Shown: positions 24,893-34,140 of the stretch, one piece after another
Numbering within the stretch: the first letter of the stretch is position 1
Layout: every line of letters begins with the position of its first letter
Assembly (NCBI RefSeq): GCF_025311495.1
Contig: NZ_CP104398.1
Coordinates: 930,001 to 994,000 of the forward strand
Reading direction: 5' to 3'
DNA length: 64,000 nt
DNA from: Limosilactobacillus oris
GTDB lineage: Bacteria > Bacillota > Bacilli > Lactobacillales > Lactobacillaceae
Program-made: the position numbers and the translations under genes
The notes under the pieces: model-generated
The model's database searches: none
What the model saw: only the letters and a program-made list of their open reading frames with translations
Told to the model about the DNA's origin: nothing

Positions 24893-25093
24893 CTAATCTT
24901 TAACAACGTTGACCGCTTGCAAGCCCCGGTCGCCTTCTTCAACGTCGAAGCTAACCTTTTGACCCTCGTCCAGACTCTTGAAGCCTTCCCCTTGAATCGC
25001 GGAGAAGTGAACGAAAACATCGTCGCCACTTTCCCTGGAAATAAAGCCGTAGCCCTTATCGTTGTTAAACCATTTAACAGTTCCTTGTTCCAT
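24893..25093 (-). CDS. csp: Cold-shock protein
   Basis: 66 residues, the standard single cold-shock domain that binds single-stranded RNA and DNA. RNP1 KGYGFISR and RNP2 VFVHFSAI are intact. AGGAGAG precedes ATG. A minus-strand extended -10 (TGGTATACT, -10 at 25207-25212) lies about 115 bp upstream, so the leader is long, as is common for csp genes whose mRNA is controlled by temperature. Confidence 0.96.
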   Translation of the reverse strand: MEQGTVKWFNNDKGYGFISRESGDDVFVHFSAIQGEGFKSLDEGQKVSFDVEEGDRGLQAVNVVKD

Positions 25094-25236
25094 TATTAGA
25101 ACTCTCCTCTGCGTTTACACGCCTAAATTTGTAATTAATTTAGTGAAAATTGGATCCGGTTCTCATAATGAAACAAACCAACCGCACTTCAAAAACTACA
25201 ATGGTCAGTATACCATAAAAGCTGTGATTAACCTAA

Positions 25237-25884
25237 CTACTGGATAAAGATGTTATGAGCAGCCTTGTAGGAAACGTTAATCTCGCGTTCATCCCCGTCT
25301 TTCGTAATTACAATCGGGCCCTCAAACGGTTCGTGGCGGATTACCTGCACCTTCTCCTGGGGACGCAGTTGCAGTTCTTCCAGGTAGGTCAACAGTTCGT
25401 GATTATCCAAAAAACGTTCTAAAACGACCGTTTCGCCATCTGCTGCTTCGGCGAGCAAGCGGTGGCTTACGTCCGGAAACTTACCGTTAGCAGATGGGAT
25501 TACACCACCGTGGGGGCAGTGATCCGGGTGCTGGAGAAAGTCATCCAGCGCTTCAGCAAGCCTGTCGCTGGTTTGGTGCTCCAGCACTTCTGCCTCCGAG
25601 TGAACGTCTGCGAAGTTGTAATGCAGCTTATCCACCAGGAAGGTTTCCCAGAGGCGGTGCTTACGAACTAACTCGGCCGCGTACTTTTGCCCTTTAGCGG
25701 TGAGAGAAATCCCCGCGTAGGGTTCGTGCACCACCAGCCCCTCGTCAGCAAGTTTAGAAATCATTTCCGTCACCGAGCCGGCTGCGATCCCTAGCCCTAA
25801 TGAAATTTCCTTATTAGAAACTTTTTTATGACTGCCGCCAAGCTCAAAAATAATCTTCAAGTAGTCTTCTTTCATCGGAGTCAA
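25237..25884 (-). CDS. mntR: DtxR/MntR-family metal-dependent regulator
   Basis: 215 residues. The N-terminal winged helix starts MTPMKEDYLKIIFEL. The metal-binding and dimerisation domain follows with HRLWETFL (about 75), EAEVLEHQTSDRL (about 97-109) and CPHGG, which supply the usual Glu/His ligands. The C-terminal 70 residues form an SH3/FeoA-like domain. Start is TTG, chosen because GAGGTG is 8 bp upstream; the next ATG is too far from it. Divergent from a cation-efflux gene, which suggests manganese or related metal control. Confidence 0.85.
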   Translation of the reverse strand: MTPMKEDYLKIIFELGGSHKKVSNKEISLGLGIAAGSVTEMISKLADEGLVVHEPYAGISLTAKGQKYAAELVRKHRLWETFLVDKLHYNFADVHSEAEVLEHQTSDRLAEALDDFLQHPDHCPHGGVIPSANGKFPDVSHRLLAEAADGETVVLERFLDNHELLTYLEELQLRPQEKVQVIRHEPFEGPIVITKDGDEREINVSYKAAHNIFIQ

Positions 25885-25993
25885 TTTAATTCACCTCATG
25901 TTAAATTTGGCCTACGTGCGGTCATCAATGTAATTCTCTGTATTGAACATATTACGATTATAGCATAATATTAAACTGTCTAGTTCGGAGCGC

Positions 25994-26009
25994 CTAACTT
26001 TTTCGTTAG
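25994..26009. promoter_or_regulatory. Inverted repeat in the mntR/CDF intergenic region
   Basis: CTAAC-6-GTTAG. It lies just upstream of, and partly over, the -35 position of a plus-strand promoter (TTAGCT, 17 bp, TATACT) for the cation exporter. A candidate operator for the DtxR-family protein or another metal sensor. Confidence 0.4.
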
Positions 26010-26070
26010 CTTTAAACACTAATTTTAATATACTAGTAGCAAGCAATTTTATTTTGAGGAGTAAACTACA

Positions 26071-26991
26071 ATGAAAAGTAAAATTACTGGGCAGCGGTTC
26101 CTCGCCGTCACCCTGCTAAATGTTTTGATTACCGTTGTTGAAATCATCGGGGGCCTGCTGTCAGGCAGTTTGGCCCTCCTCTCAGATGCTTTTCACAACA
26201 TGGGCGATTCATTTTCTATCATCCTCGGCTATGTCGCCCAGCAGCTCAGCGGCAAGTCCGAAAACCGGAGGCAGACGTATGGCTACCGGCGGGCAGAAAT
26301 CCTCTCAGCCCTCACCAACAGTCTCCTGCTATTGGTAATTGCCATCTTCCTGATTGGGGAAGCCATCCAGCGGCTCGGCCATCCCGAGCATATCAATGGC
26401 CGGCTGATGTTAATCGTCGCCGTCATCGGGCTGCTCGCCAATTTTGCTTCCGCCTTCCTCCTGCATTCTGGCAGTTATGATAGTCTGAACGTTAAGGCCA
26501 CCTACCTGCATGTCCTCAGCGACGCTCTGTCGTCCGTGGCAGTGATTATCGGGGGAATTATCCTCAGTTTTGTTAACGTTTCCTGGCTGGATCCGTTGCT
26601 GACAATTGGGGTTGCCATCTACATCGGCTTTGAAGCCCTGCCAATCATTAGCCAAACAATTAAGATCCTGATGCAGTCCTCACCCGACTTGGATTATGAC
26701 AAGATTACCACGGACCTCAAGGCTGTCGCGGGGGTCAATGACGTTCACCACGTCCATGCCTGGATGATTGATGAAAATCATATCATCTTTTCCGCACACC
26801 TCAACTGCGACGACCTTCGTTTGAGTGAAGTGGAAGAAATTTATTCGCAGGTTGAAAAGATTCTTCGGGAAAAGTACCATATTTGCCACATTACCATCCA
26901 GGCCGAGTGCAGCCGCGGGCGAGATGAAAACCTCTTCAACACCCCCGTCGATGAGCAGCACATGATCAATGACAAGAACACTACTAAGTAA
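26071..26991 (+). CDS. Cation diffusion facilitator (zinc/divalent cation exporter)
   Basis: 306 residues, with six membrane helices then a cytoplasmic C-terminal domain. Metal-site residues are visible in helix 2 (LLSDAFHNMGD) and helix 5 (HVLSDALSSV). The C-terminal domain has VHHVHAWMIDENH, a second metal site. It exports divalent cations in exchange for protons. GAGGAG precedes ATG. Divergent from a DtxR-family gene, so either manganese or zinc is possible; sequence alone does not decide. Confidence 0.88.
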   Translation: MKSKITGQRFLAVTLLNVLITVVEIIGGLLSGSLALLSDAFHNMGDSFSIILGYVAQQLSGKSENRRQTYGYRRAEILSALTNSLLLLVIAIFLIGEAIQRLGHPEHINGRLMLIVAVIGLLANFASAFLLHSGSYDSLNVKATYLHVLSDALSSVAVIIGGIILSFVNVSWLDPLLTIGVAIYIGFEALPIISQTIKILMQSSPDLDYDKITTDLKAVAGVNDVHHVHAWMIDENHIIFSAHLNCDDLRLSEVEEIYSQVEKILREKYHICHITIQAECSRGRDENLFNTPVDEQHMINDKNTTK

Positions 26992-26996
26992 ATTGG

Positions 26997-27033
26997 AAAC
27001 GCCGCCGACCGTTTAAAATGGTCAGCGGCGTTT
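26997..27033. terminator. Bidirectional terminator
   Basis: 14-bp stem (AAACGCCGCCGACC with GGTCAGCGGCGTTT, one mismatch) between convergent genes. Confidence 0.85.
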
Positions 27034-27058
27034 GTATATCGTAAATAAGTGCTTAATC

Positions 27059-27745
27059 TTAGAAGAGTTTCCCGACTCCGTAGTGGATTGTGATGGTAAT
27101 CAGACCAATGATAATGTTCCGAATAACTGCCACCTTAACCAGACCGTTACCGAGCTTAGAACTGATGTACCCGGTCAGGGCCGAGGTGAAGGCCACGGCG
27201 AGAATGACGGCGTACCACTTGAATGCTTCAGGTGCTAGTGTCATTGCCATTAGCGGGAAGAGCCCTCCCGCAGCCGCGGAAAAGAGGGAGGAAAATGCCG
27301 CGTCCCACGGGTTCAGGTAGTGGCCAAGTTCGATGTCGTATTTGACCCGCACGACCGTTGCTAGGGGTTTCTTCTTTAATAGGTCGGCCGCGATGGCAGC
27401 AGAGGTTTCCTTGGAAACTCCCTTATTGACGTAGTAGTCAGTAACGGCCTGCAATTCACCTGCAAAGTCAGTCTTGAGCAGTCGTTCTTCCCGGACAACT
27501 GCCGATTTTTCGGTATCCTTTTGGGTAGAAACTGAGGCGTATTCACCCGACGCCATGGAAAAGGCACAGGCCAACAAATCTGACAGACCAGCAATAAAAA
27601 TTGTAAACCGGTCAGTAGTCGCCGCAGCCACTGATACCAAGACACCAACGACTGTTAAAATACCATCGTTAGAACCCAGTACCCCGGCCCGAAGAGTGTT
27701 CAGCTTTTCTTCCATCGTCTTCTTTTGCTGTTTAATCTTTACCAC
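27059..27745 (-). CDS. VIT1/CCC1-family transporter, second of a pair
   Basis: About 228 residues, with several membrane helices. Family signature: LRAGVLGSNDGI at the start of helix 1 and SMASGEYASVSTQKD after helix 2. A cytoplasmic loop (about 90-140) carries charged residues. The family moves Fe2+/Mn2+ out of the cytoplasm. Start GTG 27745 has AAGGGG 8 bp upstream. It begins 12 bp after the stop of its paralogue, so the two are co-transcribed and may act as a heteromer (inference). Confidence 0.87.
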   Translation of the reverse strand: MVKIKQQKKTMEEKLNTLRAGVLGSNDGILTVVGVLVSVAAATTDRFTIFIAGLSDLLACAFSMASGEYASVSTQKDTEKSAVVREERLLKTDFAGELQAVTDYYVNKGVSKETSAAIAADLLKKKPLATVVRVKYDIELGHYLNPWDAAFSSLFSAAAGGLFPLMAMTLAPEAFKWYAVILAVAFTSALTGYISSKLGNGLVKVAVIRNIIIGLITITIHYGVGKLF

Positions 27746-27757
27746 TAATCTCACCCC

Positions 27758-28441
27758 TTACCGTGCAAATAGCTGACCAATCAAGAACGTAACCCCCATC
27801 GTCAGCAAGCCTGCCGCGGCGTTCCGCAGCATTGACTTGATCCGGTTTGACTTGCCAAGAACTGCTGCCAAGTACCCGGTCACCAGGAGGGCAATCAGGA
27901 CAGCGACCATGGTTGCCCAGATCCGGTCAGCTGCAGGCGCCATCGTCACCGCAACCATCGGTAGGATTGAGCCGGTCGGAAAGGAGATAAACGAGGCAAT
28001 TGCAGCAGCGTACGGGCTGGTAAAGTCTTGGGGATTAAAGCCGTATCGTTCTTGCACAACTGCACCGAGCGGATCCTTTTTCATCAGCTCGGCGGTCGCC
28101 TGGTGCGCTAGCTGGGGATCGATATCCTGTTCCTCATACTTACGTTGAACATAATCGAACTCGTGTTGGTACTGTTCACTCAGTCGTTGCTGTTCATTAA
28201 TAATCGCCATCTTTTGGGAATCCTTTTGAGTAGATACCGAAACGTATTCTCCCATACACATTGAAATCATCCCCGCTAGACTACCAGAAAGCCCAGAAAT
28301 CAAAATTGAGTACGCATTACTGGTGGCAGCAGCAACCCCAATGACAATTCCGGCAACCGAAATTATCCCATCATTTGCGCCCATGACACTAGCACGGAGG
28401 ACATTGACCTTTTGAGCTAGTGACATTTTCTTTTTCGCCAT
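27758..28441 (-). CDS. VIT1/CCC1-family transporter, first of a pair
   Basis: 227 residues. Shares LRASVMGANDGI and SMCMGEYVSVSTQKD with its downstream neighbour, which points to a local duplication. GGAGG is 7 bp before ATG 28441; the frame runs on upstream over its own promoter. Both keep the central charged loop with Glu/Met residues that binds metal in this family. With the nearby MntR-type regulator and cation exporter, it suggests a metal-handling neighbourhood. Confidence 0.88.
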   Translation of the reverse strand: MAKKKMSLAQKVNVLRASVMGANDGIISVAGIVIGVAAATSNAYSILISGLSGSLAGMISMCMGEYVSVSTQKDSQKMAIINEQQRLSEQYQHEFDYVQRKYEEQDIDPQLAHQATAELMKKDPLGAVVQERYGFNPQDFTSPYAAAIASFISFPTGSILPMVAVTMAPAADRIWATMVAVLIALLVTGYLAAVLGKSNRIKSMLRNAAAGLLTMGVTFLIGQLFAR

Positions 28442-28472
28442 GATGGTTCCTCCCTTCGCTTTATTTAGAATC

Positions 28473-28501
28473 ATTTTAACATTCCAAATAATTACATTCA
28501 A
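28473..28501 (-). promoter_or_regulatory. Promoter of the VIT pair
   Basis: Minus strand TTGAAT (28496-28501), 17 bp, TAAAAT (28473-28478). Confidence 0.6.
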
Positions 28502-28558
28502 GTGTTTTTAGCTTAGTTATGGGTTTAATTAGAATGATTAAAATTAATTGATTCAGTT

Positions 28559-28593
28559 AAAAAGCGATAACCGTTACTCGGCTATCGCTTTTT
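28559..28593 (-). terminator. Terminator after the universal stress gene
   Basis: Long stem AAAAAGCGATA...TATCGCTTTTT with an inner CCG/CGG; T residues on both strands. Confidence 0.85.
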
Positions 28594-28621
28594 AATGGCT
28601 GTTAAACACTATTCCTAATTT

Positions 28622-29098
28622 TTATTCATATGTTTGAACCGCAGTCGTTCGGATTACGAAAACGGATGTCCCGGAATGACGGGTCATGTAGGAAGCCTGG
28701 GAACCAACGGCCTTCCGGTTACCCCACTTTCCGATAGAACCAATGATCAACAGGTCTGGTTGGAAAGCTGGAATAACATGATTGCAAATCCGTTCAGCAG
28801 GACGTTCACCGCGATCGACAATTCCGGTGATTTTCTTTGGGTCGACACCGTAATCGATAGCGGCTTGAACGTATTCATTAACACGTTTCCTTAATTCGTC
28901 CTCAGTACTGTGAACGTAATCCTTATCAAGGATTTGGTAAACATTAATATTACCAGTTTCTAAGATAGAAACAATTCCTAATTCGGAGCCGTCACGCTTT
29001 GCCTTATCTACGGCATAGGAAAAAGCAGCCCGGGCGTCCGGTGCATCGTCAACACCAACGAGGATCTTTTTGAACTTCTTTGGCTTAATTTCAAACAT
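28622..29098 (-). CDS. Universal stress protein UspA family
   Basis: 158 residues. KKILVGVDDAPDARAAFSYA at the N-terminus and the ATP-binding pattern G-2x-G-9x-G-S (GSIGKWGNRKAVGSQ, about 121-135) mark the nucleotide-binding USP class. Cytoplasmic, usually induced by stress or starvation. Monocistronic, with GAGGGGAA before ATG. The exact role is unknown. Confidence 0.92.
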   Translation of the reverse strand: MFEIKPKKFKKILVGVDDAPDARAAFSYAVDKAKRDGSELGIVSILETGNINVYQILDKDYVHSTEDELRKRVNEYVQAAIDYGVDPKKITGIVDRGERPAERICNHVIPAFQPDLLIIGSIGKWGNRKAVGSQASYMTRHSGTSVFVIRTTAVQTYE

Positions 29099-29346
29099 TA
29101 ATATTCCCCTCTCTAGGTTAGACTAACGGTAGCTTCACCGTTAACGTTCCACTAACTATGTTACTACTAATCTGTAATTTGTAAATAAAATTTTTGGTTA
29201 TCCTAAAAGAAAAGTCAGTTAAAATACATTCTACTTTTTGTGTTTACTTATATCAATCCATTATTAAAGATCGTATATGACTACTGATGAGTGGTATTAT
29301 TATAATAATATAGTTATTGTTTGATCTTGAGAGGAAGGCTTATTAC

Positions 29347-30798
29347 ATGGAAAAGAAAGCGACCAGCTGTACAGCTATTTTAGTCGGTAAAAATGCCTCT
29401 ATCGATGGTTCCACCATCATTGCCCGTGACGAAGATGGGTATGACGGTATTAATCCCATTACTTTTAGGGTATTTCCGGCTAAAGATTATACCGGTGAAC
29501 ACTACGTTTCTTCATATAACGGTTTAGCAGTCGACCTTTCTGGAAAGGGTTGCCGCTTCACTGCTACACCAGCAGGCGTTGATAAAAAGGATGGTACTTT
29601 AGAAAGCGGCCGGTGGGATGAACAAGGTATCAACGAGTACAATGTTGCAATGAGCTCAACCGAAACGGAAACAACCAATCCACGGGTTTTAGGACATGAT
29701 CCATTAGTAAAAAATGGCGTTAATGAAGATTCTATGCTCTACCTTGTCCTTCCATTTATCAAGTCCGCCCGGGAAGGTGTGCAACGTCTCGGCAGCCTGA
29801 TTGAAAAATATGGAACTGGTGAAACCAACGGGATTGCCTTTAGCGACAAAGACGAGGTTTGGTACTTGGAAACAGCCGGTGGTCACCAGTGGGTAGCACA
29901 ACGGATTCCTGACGACGCCTATGCGATTGCTCCTAATAATATGTGTATTCAGGAAATCGACTTTGACGATTCAGATAACTTTATGTACGCTCCGGGAATT
30001 CAGGAATTTGTTGAAAAGTATCACCTCAATCCTTACCCGGGCAAGTTCAACTTCCGGAAGATTTTTGCCACTGAAGATGAAGCTGACGCTTACTACAACA
30101 CGCCACGGACCTGGTACGGTCAAAAACTATTCAACCCATCAATTGAGCAGGAACCAACCAGTCAAGACATGCCATTTATTCGCCGGCCGGAAAAGAAAAT
30201 TGCGGTTGAAGATGTGGAATTCTTCCTGTCTTCCCACTATAACCAAACTCCTTATGACCCTATGGGAACTTATTCTTCCGGTACCCCAGATGAAATGAAG
30301 CGATTCCGTTCAATTGCCCTTGACCGGAATCAAAGTTCATGCATCCTTCAAATTCGCAATGACGTCCCTGCTGAATACGCAGCAATCCAGTGGATTAATT
30401 TTGGCTTCCATAGTTATAGTCCGTACGTCCCATTCTTTACTAACGTCAATGACACTCCTGCTAATTATGCTTATGCACCAGAAGAGGCGGAACCAGAAAA
30501 AAGTGCCTACTGGATGTACAAACTTCTCGAGGTAATAGTGGAACCCCGCTATCATGAGTTTATCAACGAAGTTAACACCTTCCGTGACCAATGCCAAAGC
30601 TACGCAGTTAGTCGAGTCGATGCAATTACTGCTGGTGCAGCACATAAATCAGGTCAGGAATTAATCAACTTCCTGACAGCAGAAAACGAAATCTCCGCTA
30701 ACCATACGACTACCTCAGCCAGGAAACTCTTGAATAGCTTGATCCATCAAGCGCTACTAAACTCAAAGTTCCAATTTGAACGTGGCGATAACCTGTAA
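29347..30798 (+). CDS. pepD: C69-family dipeptidase (PepD type)
   Basis: 483 residues. An N-terminal nucleophile hydrolase with broad dipeptidase action. The catalytic Cys follows a short propeptide (MEKKATS, then CTAILVGK), next to the conserved DGSTIIARDEDG. AGGAAGG lies 8 bp before the ATG 29347; the upstream in-frame start at 29317 lacks a site. Part of the peptide-utilisation set of lactobacilli, together with pepI at 31876. Its 3' end runs into dispersed repeat copy B, which supplies a terminator. Confidence 0.92.
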   Translation: MEKKATSCTAILVGKNASIDGSTIIARDEDGYDGINPITFRVFPAKDYTGEHYVSSYNGLAVDLSGKGCRFTATPAGVDKKDGTLESGRWDEQGINEYNVAMSSTETETTNPRVLGHDPLVKNGVNEDSMLYLVLPFIKSAREGVQRLGSLIEKYGTGETNGIAFSDKDEVWYLETAGGHQWVAQRIPDDAYAIAPNNMCIQEIDFDDSDNFMYAPGIQEFVEKYHLNPYPGKFNFRKIFATEDEADAYYNTPRTWYGQKLFNPSIEQEPTSQDMPFIRRPEKKIAVEDVEFFLSSHYNQTPYDPMGTYSSGTPDEMKRFRSIALDRNQSSCILQIRNDVPAEYAAIQWINFGFHSYSPYVPFFTNVNDTPANYAYAPEEAEPEKSAYWMYKLLEVIVEPRYHEFINEVNTFRDQCQSYAVSRVDAITAGAAHKSGQELINFLTAENEISANHTTTSARKLLNSLIHQALLNSKFQFERGDNL

Positions 30799-30817
30799 TA
30801 CTGTAATAATCAAAGCG

Positions 30818-30985
30818 GGAGAGCGGGACAGAACGTGACCCCATCTCCGTCAACGCACAGCAAGCCTACTCGGGGGGGCGGTCAAATGCTGCTTTATCAG
30901 CGTCTGACCTGCCAGCTACTGCGTTGAGGCATTACTAACTTTAAAATATTAAAGAGGTTGAGTTAATTCCCAACCTCTTTTTTTA
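30818..30985 (+). repeat. Dispersed intergenic repeat, copy B, ending in a terminator
   Basis: Matches copies A, C and D from GGTCAAATGCTG through TTGAGGCATTACTAAC to GAGTTAATTCCCA. Here the 3' end forms a perfect 10-bp hairpin (AAAGAGGTTG with CAACCTCTTT, about 30950-30979) followed by TTTTT, so the repeat serves as terminator for pepD. It lies between convergent genes. Confidence 0.8.
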
Positions 30986-31864
30986 CATTCTAAACTTCTT
31001 ACTTCCCTCAATCAGCATCAGCACGGAAGTATATATCATTACTGCAATGACAAGCCACATCAATACCGTCAGATTAAGCGACTTAACAAACGTTACGGCA
31101 ATTACAACACCAACACAACCAAAAAGGGTAATGGCAATTGAAGGCATCCGAGCATATTCATTCTTCTTAATAAATTCAGCTGCAGCGATTGGCATAGTCG
31201 AAGCACATGAAGACATCATGATTGGGAACGCAACAATTGGATTCATTCCTAGAAGATAAACTAAGGCCATACATGGCGCATATAGTCCAATTCCTGCCGA
31301 CATTAATGCACCCAAAATACAGTTAACAACACAAGCTACTACCAATTTCCAGCCATGAAAGCCAGTAGCAACGTTATTAGCACCTAGTTTAGTGATTACC
31401 CCCGTGGCAGACAAAATCATCAGTACCGCAGTTACTGCTAAGGCAATTCCAACAATAATTTCAATCTTTTTTTCATCCAAACGTGAAACAATCTTAGCAC
31501 CTGCGAACGAGCCAATCATAGCAGCAATCACCATTGACAATAGCGTCGTACCATCAACCTTAAAGTTGCCAATATATAAAAATGCTTCGGTCATTACCGG
31601 TAGTGCACACGCAACATTTAGTGTCCCCGGAAGGAGCTTATCGTTTTTTAACGACTTGGTTAATTTTAATAGCATTGTCGTCGGTGCATAAGAACCAATT
31701 CCTAAAGAATCACAAAAATTAGTGAAAAAACCGATGACCCCAGTTACCAAGAAATTGCCGTCCTTGATTTGATTCCTATTAACAATCAAATCATGACCAA
31801 AAATAACGATCTGATAAACCGTTAGTATCCCTAATATGAGGATAGTTATTAATTCCGCATTCAT
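30983..31864 (-). CDS. TauE/SafE-family membrane transporter
   Basis: 293 residues, about eight hydrophobic helices in two halves. Each half begins with a Gly-rich motif (GVIGFFTNFCDSLGIG and VVNCILGALMSAGIG), the usual pattern of this anion-transporter family. Substrate unknown (sulfite, sulfonates or organic anions in known members). It starts 11 bp after pepI, so the two are co-transcribed. The gene is visibly more AT-rich than its surroundings. Confidence 0.8.
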   Translation of the reverse strand: MNAELITILILGILTVYQIVIFGHDLIVNRNQIKDGNFLVTGVIGFFTNFCDSLGIGSYAPTTMLLKLTKSLKNDKLLPGTLNVACALPVMTEAFLYIGNFKVDGTTLLSMVIAAMIGSFAGAKIVSRLDEKKIEIIVGIALAVTAVLMILSATGVITKLGANNVATGFHGWKLVVACVVNCILGALMSAGIGLYAPCMALVYLLGMNPIVAFPIMMSSCASTMPIAAAEFIKKNEYARMPSIAITLFGCVGVVIAVTFVKSLNLTVLMWLVIAVMIYTSVLMLIEGSKKFRM

Positions 31865-31875
31865 CTTCCTCTCTC

Positions 31876-32781
31876 CTAACTAACATTTTTCTTATCATGC
31901 ATATCCAGCCAAGAAGCCAAAACATGTAAATACTGCTCACGTTTTTCAACAAACGACATATGCCGACAGCCTTCAAAAAGCTCCCACTTTGCATTGGGTA
32001 AACAATCATACATCGTTTTAGCTACATAGGGTGTACAAAGATCATCTGTCCCACTGGTAATCAACATCGGAATTTTAATTTCATGCAGCTGTTCAAGATA
32101 ATCAAAGGATTGTAAATTACCAATTGGCGTATACTCATTTGGCCCCCAAGCTGTCAAATACGCTTGCTTTCCCCCACGCTTGGGACGCAGAAGCGGTTCG
32201 GGATCCGTTGATGATAGTGGTGCATTACAATGCATTGCCATGAAATGGTGATTGGCACTTTGATAATCACCATTTGTGAAGTCTTTTGTCTTTTCAGCCC
32301 GCTTAATTGCAGCCTGTTCATTATCAGGCATAAACTTGATCAACCGGTGAAGTTCCTTGCTCCACAACCAAGAAGCAGGAAGCGTACTTGCCAAGATTCC
32401 CGACAGCACTCCTCGTGGGTGGAGATCACATAAATACATAATTTCTAACATTCCACCCCAGGACTGACCAAGAAGGTGAATCCTGTCTAATTGCAGGAAA
32501 CGCCGTAACGCAACTAACTCCTCCAACCATATTTGGGCCCGATAAATTTCCGCCGCATGATTATCAGGACAGGATGATTGACCACAGCCAATCTGGTCAT
32601 ACATAATTAACTGACGCTGATTAGTTTCCGCCAATTCATCTAATACTTCAAAATAATTATGCGTTGAGCCTGGCCCGCCATGGATTAACACTAACGGTGC
32701 TTTCGTGGTGGCCTCGCCAACGATTCGATAGTATGTTTGATACTTTCCAAAGGGCATATAACCCGTTTGCACTTTTACCAT
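31876..32781 (-). CDS. pepI: Proline iminopeptidase
   Basis: 301 residues, an alpha/beta hydrolase that removes N-terminal proline. Oxyanion motif HGGPGSTHNYF (about 34), the DQIGCGQS motif (about 61), and nucleophile elbow GQSWGG (Ser near 107) are typical of the S33 prolyl aminopeptidases. Acid and His fall in SGTDDLCTPY and CRHMSF near the C-terminus. AAGGA precedes ATG. Middle gene of an operon with a CPBP-family protein upstream (12-bp gap) and a TauE-like transporter downstream. Confidence 0.93.
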   Translation of the reverse strand: MVKVQTGYMPFGKYQTYYRIVGEATTKAPLVLIHGGPGSTHNYFEVLDELAETNQRQLIMYDQIGCGQSSCPDNHAAEIYRAQIWLEELVALRRFLQLDRIHLLGQSWGGMLEIMYLCDLHPRGVLSGILASTLPASWLWSKELHRLIKFMPDNEQAAIKRAEKTKDFTNGDYQSANHHFMAMHCNAPLSSTDPEPLLRPKRGGKQAYLTAWGPNEYTPIGNLQSFDYLEQLHEIKIPMLITSGTDDLCTPYVAKTMYDCLPNAKWELFEGCRHMSFVEKREQYLHVLASWLDMHDKKNVS

Positions 32782-32793
32782 ACTTTTTCCTTC

Positions 32794-33984
32794 TTAATAT
32801 CGAATCTGAAAGCCAAACCGCTGCTTATCCCCGGTTAACCGGGCAACGTGGCGTTCCATTACGCGACGACGCTGCCCAAACATCATCAAGGCGGTCACCA
32901 GGATAAAGATGACCAGTTCGCCGGCAACAAACGACCAGTCAGCTAGGGTAACTTGACTCCCCTTCATAGTTGTGACCCCCGTTGCCATAAAACTCAGCAG
33001 GTCAAAAAGGCCATGCATTACCATCGTTAACCACAACTGTCCAGTGTAGACATAAACAACTGCGAAAAAGAGTCCTAATCCTCCGGCAGCAACCGCTTGA
33101 AAGACGGTCACACTCCAGGCTTGTTCAGCCACATTTGCCAAGTGTGCCAAGCCAAACAAAACACTACTGGTAGCCAACGCAAGCGGAAGGCGGTGTTGGT
33201 AATGACGCCAGGCGTAAAATAGAATCCCCAGAATTGCAAAGCGAAAAAGAGTTTCCTCGGCAACAGCAGCCCTAAAGGCCATAAGAAGAACCGACCAGTT
33301 GAGGCGGCGCAAGGACGGCATTCCGCCAGCATTTACCATCGTTATGAATAAGTCAAGCACTACTAGGCCAAGGAACAGCCACCAATTAAAGTCACCGCTC
33401 CAATGAGGCTTTAAACCCGGCCAGGATAGGTGCCAGGCCCGCATTGCCGTCATTATCAAAATAAAGTAGGCTCCCGCGCCCACCGCCCCCGTCGACAGTG
33501 TTTGCAATAAGAAATGATTATTGATTAAGTCAGTCGGCAAAGCAATCAGCGGAATTAAGACAACCTGAAAGGTCAGTAACGCGAAAACAAAACGTTCTAT
33601 GCTCAATTTCAGCTGCCCACCAATAACACTGGCAAAGGGCGCAAACATTAGCAGGTAGTAGATAATCATTAAGGAGACAACACCGCGCGACGGCAACCGC
33701 AGCAGGGTAATTATTTCCCGGGTAATAACATCCCAGGCAATCACTAAAATGAAGGGCTGCAGGATCCCTTGCAACCAGGCGTTCCCCCGTTGAACCACTG
33801 CCGGCAGCTGCGGGATCAATTCTACTAACAGGCCAATCAAAAGGATGATGACCAACAGGAACAATCCACTCGCAACTCGCTGTCGGCCCATTTCAAAATT
33901 ACGGACCATCATCATGGCCAACACCAATAGGGTTGTGCCAATCTGCACCCGATACCAGATCCTCAAATAATCTCTTCCGGTCAT
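32794..33984 (-). CDS. CPBP-family intramembrane metalloprotease
   Basis: 396 residues, with around ten hydrophobic helices. The Abi/CPBP motifs sit in the second half: EETLFRFAILG (the paired Glu motif), FGLAHLANV and VMHGLFDLLSF, which supply the metal ligands. Family members process prenylated or signal proteins, and in lactobacilli they are often linked to bacteriocin immunity; the role here is unknown. AGGAAG is 8 bp before ATG. First gene of the pepI operon. Confidence 0.87.
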   Translation of the reverse strand: MTGRDYLRIWYRVQIGTTLLVLAMMMVRNFEMGRQRVASGLFLLVIILLIGLLVELIPQLPAVVQRGNAWLQGILQPFILVIAWDVITREIITLLRLPSRGVVSLMIIYYLLMFAPFASVIGGQLKLSIERFVFALLTFQVVLIPLIALPTDLINNHFLLQTLSTGAVGAGAYFILIMTAMRAWHLSWPGLKPHWSGDFNWWLFLGLVVLDLFITMVNAGGMPSLRRLNWSVLLMAFRAAVAEETLFRFAILGILFYAWRHYQHRLPLALATSSVLFGLAHLANVAEQAWSVTVFQAVAAGGLGLFFAVVYVYTGQLWLTMVMHGLFDLLSFMATGVTTMKGSQVTLADWSFVAGELVIFILVTALMMFGQRRRVMERHVARLTGDKQRFGFQIRY

Positions 33985-34095
33985 ATAGGTTTCTTCCTTT
34001 CAGCTTAGATCTCGAAAATAATTGCTAGTATTGATGATAACAGAGTTTTTAACCGGTTTTAAGCAGAAATTAATAAAAGCACCATCCCTAACCAT

Positions 34096-34136
34096 AAAAA
34101 AACTTCCAGCGCCATATTGACCCTGGAAGTTTTTTA
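34096..34136. terminator. Bidirectional-looking terminator after RNase J
   Basis: AAAAAACTTCCAG with CTGGAAGTTTTTT, 13-bp arms, directly after the RNase J stop on the minus strand. Confidence 0.9.
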
Positions 34137-34140
34137 TAAT

